Below, piece after piece: positions 59,243 to 64,000 of a stretch of 64,000 bases of DNA. The position numbers and the translations under genes are program-made. The stretch covers positions 25,814-89,813 of the forward strand of contig NZ_LGYZ01000006.1 in the NCBI RefSeq assembly GCF_001310275.1. Direction: 5' to 3'. Origin of the DNA: Nocardia arizonensis. Its GTDB lineage: Bacteria; Actinomycetota; Actinomycetes; Mycobacteriales; Mycobacteriaceae. The notes below the pieces were generated by a model. It was given only the letters and a program-made list of their open reading frames with translations, had not been told where the DNA came from and ran no database searches. The number at the start of each line of letters is the position of its first letter. Positions within the stretch are counted from its first letter, which is position 1.

Positions 59243-59300
59243 GCAACACGCAACCACGACAAGCGCAAGGCGGCCCACCACCCGCGCGCACCGCAGACTC

Positions 59301-60070
59301 TCAACACAACACTGTGCCGCCATCGATATTGAGCACGTGGCCGTTGATCCGCGCACCGTGGTCGGAGATCAGAAAGGCGACCAGCGCAGCCACGTCGTCA
59401 GTGTCGCCGACTCGCGGACTGTGCATACGCCGTAGCGCGCCGGCCTGCAGATCGGGCCACTGAGGAGCCGACCTCATGGTCTCGGTTGCGGTGAACCCCG
59501 GGGCCACGGCGTTGCACCGAATTCCTTCGCGGCCCCAGCGTGTCGCGACGTGGGGCGTGAGGGCCCCGACGCCCGCCTTCGCAGCGGCATGGGCAGGGCG
59601 CGCAGGTTCTCTCTGAAACGCCGCCGCCGAGGAGGTGTTGAGGATGACCGCCCCCGCCTGCGAGTAGCTACGGGATGGCGTGCTTCATGGTCAGCAGGTA
59701 ACCGCGGAGGTTCACGGTCAAGAGGCGATCCCAGCTATCGAGATCAATGTCGACGACATCGGTATCCCCCCGCAATGCCCGCATATCCGCACCGACGTTG
59801 AACACTCCGTCCAACCTGCCGAATTACCTTGCGGCCGTAGTGATCACTTCACGTATGGAAGACTCGTCGGCAAGATCGAAACCGCACGCAAGTCCCGTGC
59901 CCCCAGCCGCCGGCGATATCGCCCACGGTGCGCTGCGCTCCCGCCTCATCGGCATCACCCACCACCACCCGATAACCGGTCGAACCCAGCCGCCTCGCGG
60001 TGGCAGCGCCGACCCCACTCGCGCCACAGGCTACGAGCACGACGCGGCCGTCAGCGTCCGAGCCTCCCAT
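59301..60070 (-). pseudogene. short-chain dehydrogenase/reductase with frameshifts and a stop
   Basis: The N-terminal part from the ATG at 60070 has a degenerate cofactor motif (VACGASGVGAATARRLG) and DADEAG. Later pieces are in other frames: LACGFDLADESSIREVI (about 59870), DSWDRLLTVNLRGYLLTMKHAIP followed by a stop (about 59680), then AVILNTSSAAAFQREPARPAHAAAKAGV and WGREGIRCNAVAPGF. The end is VAALVAFLISDHGARINGHVLNIDGGTVL at 59301. The normally Tyr position of YxxxK is His. At least three lesions make it a pseudogene of an SDR that could have served the adjacent catabolic pathway. Confidence 0.75.
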
Positions 60071-60141
60071 ACACACCTCTCGGAATTGCATTTACCAGCT
60101 GTGTCGCGGGGAGCTTTGCCTGCGTCGGGTGCACCCCGGCG

Positions 60142-60426
60142 CTACTTCGTCAAGCCGAGCAGGGCGGCGGTCAAGCCGAGGTCCGGCCCGAGTTCTTCGA
60201 TTTTTCCAGTTCTGCACCCGTCAGCGCGCATTTGGATCCGTTCACAGAACAGGCTGACGACCTCGCCCGACATCGCTGTGCCCAGCACGGCGTGGGACCG
60301 CATATACCCGCCGTTGCGATCCGTTGCCCTGTCGAAGTTCTGCAGGAGAAGGGGTGCCACGTCGGCCACCTCCTCGACGCTGGCGGCGTTGGCCCGCATC
60401 TGATCGGTTACTGTGACCGCGCTCAC
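60142..60426 (-). CDS. hypothetical 94-aa protein
   Basis: GTG start five bases after GAGGAGA, a site that overlaps the end of the IstB gene. The product is helical, with VADVAPLLLQNFDRATDRNGGYMRSHAVLGTA in the middle, a Cys pair (residues 61 and 71) and no transmembrane segment. No family is recognised. The strong ribosome-binding site is the only argument for expression. It could be the remainder of a gene cut by the IS21-type element. Confidence 0.35.
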   Translation of the reverse strand: MSAVTVTDQMRANAASVEEVADVAPLLLQNFDRATDRNGGYMRSHAVLGTAMSGEVVSLFCERIQMRADGCRTGKIEELGPDLGLTAALLGLTK

Positions 60427-60435
60427 CGAATCTCC

Positions 60436-61329
60436 TCAAGCGGGCTCGCCGAAATTCCCCACCGTGAGCGGGTCAGATTTTAGCGGCTCCCGATTCCCCG
60501 TCGTGGCCCGCCGCAGGTTGTCCGCGGTGGCCTGGTGGTCGCGCAGCCGGTAGGAATCGCCGTCGAGGTTGATCACCATCGATCGGTGTAACAAGCGATC
60601 CAACAACGCCGCGGCGACCGTGTTGTCTCCCAGCACCTCTCCCCACGACCCGACGCCCCGGTTGGTCGTGATCACGATCGAGGTCTTCAAATATCGTTGC
60701 GACACGACCTGGAACAGCGCGGCCGCTGCCTCGCCGGGCAGCGGGAGATATCCGAGTTCGTCGATGACCAGCAGCGCCGGGCCGGCGTAGAACCGCATCG
60801 TGGTCGCCCACCGGCCCTCGATCGCCGCTCGGTGACACCGTGCGGCGAGTTCCGCGGCTGTGGTGAAGTAGGCGCGGTAGCCGGCGTGCGCGGCAGCGCG
60901 CGCCAAACCCGTCGCCAGGTGGGTCTTGCCGGTTCCCGGAGTGCCGATCAGCAGGACGTTGGTCGCGGTCTCCAGGAACCGGCAGGTCGCCAGTTCGTCG
61001 AGCAGTGGCCGGTCGATCCCGGAGGCGGCGTCGGTGTCGAAGTTCTCCAGCGACGCCGGGGTCGCCAGGTTCGCGAACCGCAACCGGCCGGTCAACCGGC
61101 GTGCTTCGGTGTCGTCGACCTCGATCCGTAGCAGTCTCTCCAATGTCGCTGTAGCGGAGAGGTTCTCGCTGCCGGCTTGGTCCAGGACCGATGGCAGCGC
61201 CTCGGCGGCGGCGTGGAGTTTCAGTGTCGACAGATGCGACCGCAGCTGTTGGTAGCGGGTCGCGGTCTCCTCGGCGCCGACCGCCTTGACGGCTTTGCGG
61301 GCGGAGGCCGGCTTCTTCGGGCTGGTCAT
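60436..61329 (-). CDS. istB: IS21-family ATPase IstB
   Basis: 297 aa AAA+ helper of transposition. Walker A GTPGTGKT at about residue 132, Walker B LLVIDELGYL at about 188, then ITTNRGVGSWGEVLGD and LLDRLLHRS. All family motifs are intact. The ATG overlaps the end of istA by four bases, as in all IS21 elements. The C-terminal tail is normal in length. Confidence 0.92.
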   Translation of the reverse strand: MTSPKKPASARKAVKAVGAEETATRYQQLRSHLSTLKLHAAAEALPSVLDQAGSENLSATATLERLLRIEVDDTEARRLTGRLRFANLATPASLENFDTDAASGIDRPLLDELATCRFLETATNVLLIGTPGTGKTHLATGLARAAAHAGYRAYFTTAAELAARCHRAAIEGRWATTMRFYAGPALLVIDELGYLPLPGEAAAALFQVVSQRYLKTSIVITTNRGVGSWGEVLGDNTVAAALLDRLLHRSMVINLDGDSYRLRDHQATADNLRRATTGNREPLKSDPLTVGNFGEPA

Positions 61330-62210
61330 GTGCGGCTCCTGGCGGTGGCGGCGCGCTCGTAGGCGGCCAGATCGGTGACATTGCCGGTGGTGGCCGGTTC
61401 GCCCGGCGCTGGTCCGGCCGCCGCGGTGGCGGGGTTCGCGGCGGCGCGCAGGATCGCCGCGGCGGCGCGGGCGGCGTCACCGGGTGGGATGCGTTCCTTG
61501 CGGCGGTGCGGGCGGCCGGAGTTCGCGGCTTGCATCGCGGCGAGGTCCAGGGCGAGGACGTGGCCGTGGTCGCGGACGGTGGCTCCGAGCCCGTCGGTGG
61601 CGCGTTCGTGGCGGGCGATCACGATCCCGTCGGTCGTGGCGATGTCGATAATGTTGCCGCGCAACGGCTGCGCGACGATCACCGTCGCCGCCGCGAGTTC
61701 GGGTGGCACCGAATAGCGGTTGCCGCGCCAGGAGATCATCGCCTGCCGGGAGGCGACCCGGGGTTCGGCGAGGATCGCCGGATAAGGCTCGGCGGGCATG
61801 CGCCGTAGCGGTTCTCGTGCCGCGACCGTCGCGACACTCGCCCGGCCGTCGGCGGTCGGGCGCAGGCGGGTGTCACCGCGCAGCGAGCAGAACCCGTCCA
61901 AGCCGGTTTGAGCCTGCTCGACTGTCACATCGTCGGCCAGAGTGCGCCACCAGCGTTGCGCGGCGGTGTGATTGGCCTTCTCGACGACGCCTTTGCGGTT
62001 GCCGCGTCGGGGTGGGCAGATCGCCGGGATGACCTCGTAGTATTTCGCGACCGCGGCGAACGACGCGGTGACCTGCCCCGAGGCGGGGTGGCAGACGGTG
62101 GACATGCGGTCGAACCGCCAGGTGCCGGTCACCCCGCCCAGCTTGCGGGCGACCCGGTCGAGGCCTTCGATCAGGTGCGGCTGATCGGTCGACGGTGCGA
62201 GGTAGGAATT
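61326..62210 (-). pseudogene. istA: IS21-family transposase IstA, 5' truncated
   Basis: Only the C-terminal ~290 codons remain: the end of the DDE core (GTWRFDRMSTVCHPASGQV, AKYYEVIPAICPPRRGNRKGVVEKANH with the catalytic Glu) and the beta-barrel/C-terminal domains. Homology extends upstream of the first ATG (62132) to about 62208 (NSYLAPSTDQPHLIEGLDRVARKLGGV). It then ends abruptly at a stop near 62218. The N-terminal HTH and first two Asp residues are missing, so the element cannot move on its own. Confidence 0.85.
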
Positions 62211-62330
62211 ATGTGGTCACTCCTGGACGGCCACAACTGCCCGATATATCCACGTTCACGCCACTCACGTTGAAGACGCCTGGGTGACCGGGCAACGCCG
62301 AGTCGCCGACCGATGGAAAGGACTGGCCCA

Positions 62331-62834
62331 TTGAAATGGAACCTGCGTCTAGCCGCGGCCAACCGCGGCATCTGGAAGGCTAGCGAGCTGCAACGCATGC
62401 TCGCCGCCCGCGGCAAGCTCCAATGCGCGCGGAGCGCGAGGATCCGGGATGAGGTCGGTCGGCACCATGAACCGCAGAACTGGATGGGACAGCACCACCG
62501 AGCCAGACTCTCGATCTGCAGTGGTGATTCGCGGCGGCGTCTCGCCGAGGCACTGCGGTGGCATTCTTTTGTTCGCCGAGACAGTCCTTCGATGACCCGG
62601 GACATGGGGAACATCGGCACGAAAACTGGCGCTATGGCCGTTGCCGCGGATAGGGCGGGCCCCCGCTCTCGTGAGCGGGAACCCGCTGTCATCAGCGCAG
62701 TCCATGGCCTGAAGGCCAGTCTGCTGCTCAGTTCCATCCGTTGGGGAGGCTACCGCCGAAATTGGTGCGGACCCAGGTGGCGAGGTTTTGCGTCTGGGCC
62801 GGCCAGTCGGTGTGCCACACCTGGTTGCCGTTGA
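62331..62834 (+). pseudogene. XRE-type regulator remnant
   Basis: From a TTG nine bases after GGAAAGGA the frame reads KWNLRLAAANRGIWKASELQRMLAARG, the highly conserved N-terminus of short XRE-type regulators found next to actinobacterial integrases and transposons. From about 62425 the homology ends; the normal SAGKMSGLWSG and LDDLDVIC segments are missing. The frame then runs through unrelated Arg-rich sequence to 62834, overlapping the end of the hemopexin-like gene. It is most likely cut by rearrangement. Confidence 0.5.
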
Positions 62835-63345
62835 TCAACGCGGCGTTCTTCGTGCTCCACGGCAGTTGCATGGCCGCATCGACCCTGTTCCAGGAGGGGA
62901 AGTGGCCGGTGAAGTTGCGCCCGACCCATTCCCCGATGTCGACCGTGTGACCTGGCCAGTCGGTGTGCCACACCTGATCGCCGTTGAACAGCGCCGCGTT
63001 CTTCTCGTCCCAGGGGAGTTTGCAGGACGCATCGATCCTGCTCCAGTCGGGCAGCTTGCCGGTGAAGTTGCGGGAGGCCCAGTCCGCGATGGTCAGTGTT
63101 TGACCCGGCCAGTCGGTGTGCCACACCTGATCGCCGTTGAACAGCGCCGCGTTTTTCGTGCTCCATGGCAGTTGCATGGCCGCATCGACCGACTTCCAGG
63201 AGGGAAGATTGCCGGTGAAGTTTCGCCCGACCCATTCCGCGATGCTCAGCGTCTGACCGGACCAGTCGGTGTGCCACACCTCATCACCTTTGATCAACGC
63301 CGCGTTCTTTGCGTCCCACGGGAGCTTGCAGGATGCACTGATCAT
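62728..63345 (-). CDS. four-repeat hemopexin-like protein
   Basis: 205 aa from an ATG directly after a very strong AAGGAGGAGGAGAG site. It consists of four 51-residue repeats (I/V-DA-A/S---LPW--KNAAL-NGD-VWHTDW-GQT--I--W--RNF-G-LP-W). The DA start, central GD-x-W and repeat number of four match hemopexin-like beta-propeller blades. There is no signal peptide or transmembrane helix and no other domain. Repeats 1 and 3 share SCKLPWD, while 2 and 4 share AMQLPWS, so the gene arose from an A-B pair that was doubled. Hemopexin-like propellers bind ligands or proteins. It stands alone downstream of mobile-element debris. Confidence 0.7.
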   Translation of the reverse strand: MISASCKLPWDAKNAALIKGDEVWHTDWSGQTLSIAEWVGRNFTGNLPSWKSVDAAMQLPWSTKNAALFNGDQVWHTDWPGQTLTIADWASRNFTGKLPDWSRIDASCKLPWDEKNAALFNGDQVWHTDWPGHTVDIGEWVGRNFTGHFPSWNRVDAAMQLPWSTKNAALINGNQVWHTDWPAQTQNLATWVRTNFGGSLPNGWN

Positions 63346-64000
63346 CTCTCCTCCTCCTTGGAATCTGCCGGGGTCATCGGTGCGATGACCGCTGGGATCG
63401 CACAGTGAAAAGGCTGAGCTGGGATGTTCCTTGAAGCGATTCGGTTCGGGACTAGCTGCGTAGATATCTGCGGCGGACCGGGGCCGCGCGTAGCGGCCAA
63501 GCCCGATCGCCCTTCATGATCGACACCGTGCCATCCCAAAAAGGGCTGGTCAGGAGCCATCCGACATCCTATTGATGTCAAGGCCAATTTACCGCATTCG
63601 ACCGGCGGTGCTTGACGGCTTGTCGGCGTGTCAGGTGATCGGGTCAAAGGCGTCGGCGCGAAAGCTCCAGTAGCCCCTTTCGATCACGGACGGCGTGGTG
63701 GCTGTTGAGCTCAGGTGCCGCCGCACATAGTTTCGCGAGTCGACCGATCCACAGGAGCCCGTTGCACCAGCTCGATAATCGAGCTATCGCGCATAGTGCG
63801 CCGCTATACGCGGGCATGTGCTTAACCCCAGTTTCCACAGAATTGGGCAGGCACCGGAAAACTCTCCACGCGAACGACTCTCATTCCTGAACCGAGCACT
63901 CGCTAACGCCAGTTTTCGTTCAACTGGACCCTACACGCCGAAGCCGTCCGCGGAAGATGTCAACCTTTGTGGGGCGGGTTGTTCAGTGGTTCATTGAATC
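63346..64000. other. 655-bp end region without a supported gene
   Basis: Short open frames on both strands lack ribosome-binding sites and domains. Base composition is less GC-rich than the rest of the window, especially after 63700. Two adjacent palindromes lie at 63769-63801. Confidence 0.5.
63769..63801. promoter_or_regulatory. two adjacent palindromes
   Basis: AGCTCGAT-A-ATCGAGCT (63769-63785, perfect 8-bp arms) is followed after three bases by GCGCA-TAG-TGCGC (63789-63801, perfect 5-bp arms). They may be operator sites for a gene beyond the right edge, or recombination/hairpin structures. Confidence 0.4.

Noticed and set aside
63342..63838. Two small minus-strand frames at the right end
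   Set aside because: No start signals or domains; one merely reads through the ribosome-binding site of the hemopexin-like gene.
63700..63900. Replication origin because of TCCACAG-like boxes and AT-richness
   Set aside because: Only isolated partial matches to DnaA boxes and no dnaA/dnaN neighbours.

Overview
The window is high-GC actinobacterial DNA. It carries a mycobacterial-type type VII (ESX) secretion core (EccA, EccC, EccD, mycosin), PaaX/TetR-regulated catabolic genes and many GTG/TTG starts. Together these point to a mycolic-acid actinomycete of the Nocardia/Rhodococcus/Mycobacterium group, probably a Nocardia-like genome; that assignment is inference.

Region 1 (1-25.7 kb, + strand) is the effector arm of the ESX locus. 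One uninterrupted reading frame enters from the left edge and runs to 22986 (at least 7,661 codons). It contains a SecA-like ATPase module, an Ala-rich coiled-coil stretch, an array of about twelve calpain-like (C2) protease units (five keep the catalytic Cys and His; the others are decayed), an OTU-type cysteine protease domain and an unidentified C-terminal domain. It is followed by a 734-aa CpnT-like WXG100-domain protein and a 127-aa EspC-like secreted protein.

Region 2 (25.7-37 kb) is the secretion machinery. On the minus strand, eccD-mycP-eccC and two small genes form a tightly packed operon that converges on the effector operon; the two small genes are candidate immunity or accessory proteins. 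On the plus strand are divergent eccA and a lipoprotein of the glutamine/glutamate-binding family. EccB and EccE are not in the window.

Region 3 (37-51 kb) is a mosaic of mobile-element wreckage and metabolic genes. The wreckage comprises a tyrosine integrase cut off and joined to a serine-recombinase scrap, a frameshifted resolvase with a candidate res site, a Tn3-family transposase fragment, a second internally deleted serine recombinase, and a 3' tRNA fragment that looks like an attachment-site remnant. Intact genes here are a saccharopine-dehydrogenase-like oxidoreductase, a Baeyer-Villiger-type flavin monooxygenase, a small membrane protein and a PaaX-like regulator. A flavin amine oxidase and a CdaR/PucR-type regulator carry frameshifts.

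Region 4 (50-59.3 kb) is a minus-strand catabolic operon whose genes overlap by about 4 bp: extradiol dioxygenase, fumarylacetoacetate-hydrolase-family protein, acyl-CoA synthetase, DoxX-like protein, FAD hydroxylase, cytochrome P450, ferredoxin and ferredoxin reductase. A TetR regulator is divergent from it. The set looks like uptake-independent activation, hydroxylation, meta-cleavage and ring-product hydrolysis of an aromatic acid or related ring compound. The substrate cannot be read from the sequence.

Region 5 (59.3-64 kb) holds a broken SDR gene, a small hypothetical gene, a truncated IS21-type element (IstB intact, IstA cut), a truncated XRE-type regulator, and a protein made of four hemopexin-like repeats. 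The last 650 bp have no supported gene but contain two adjacent palindromes.
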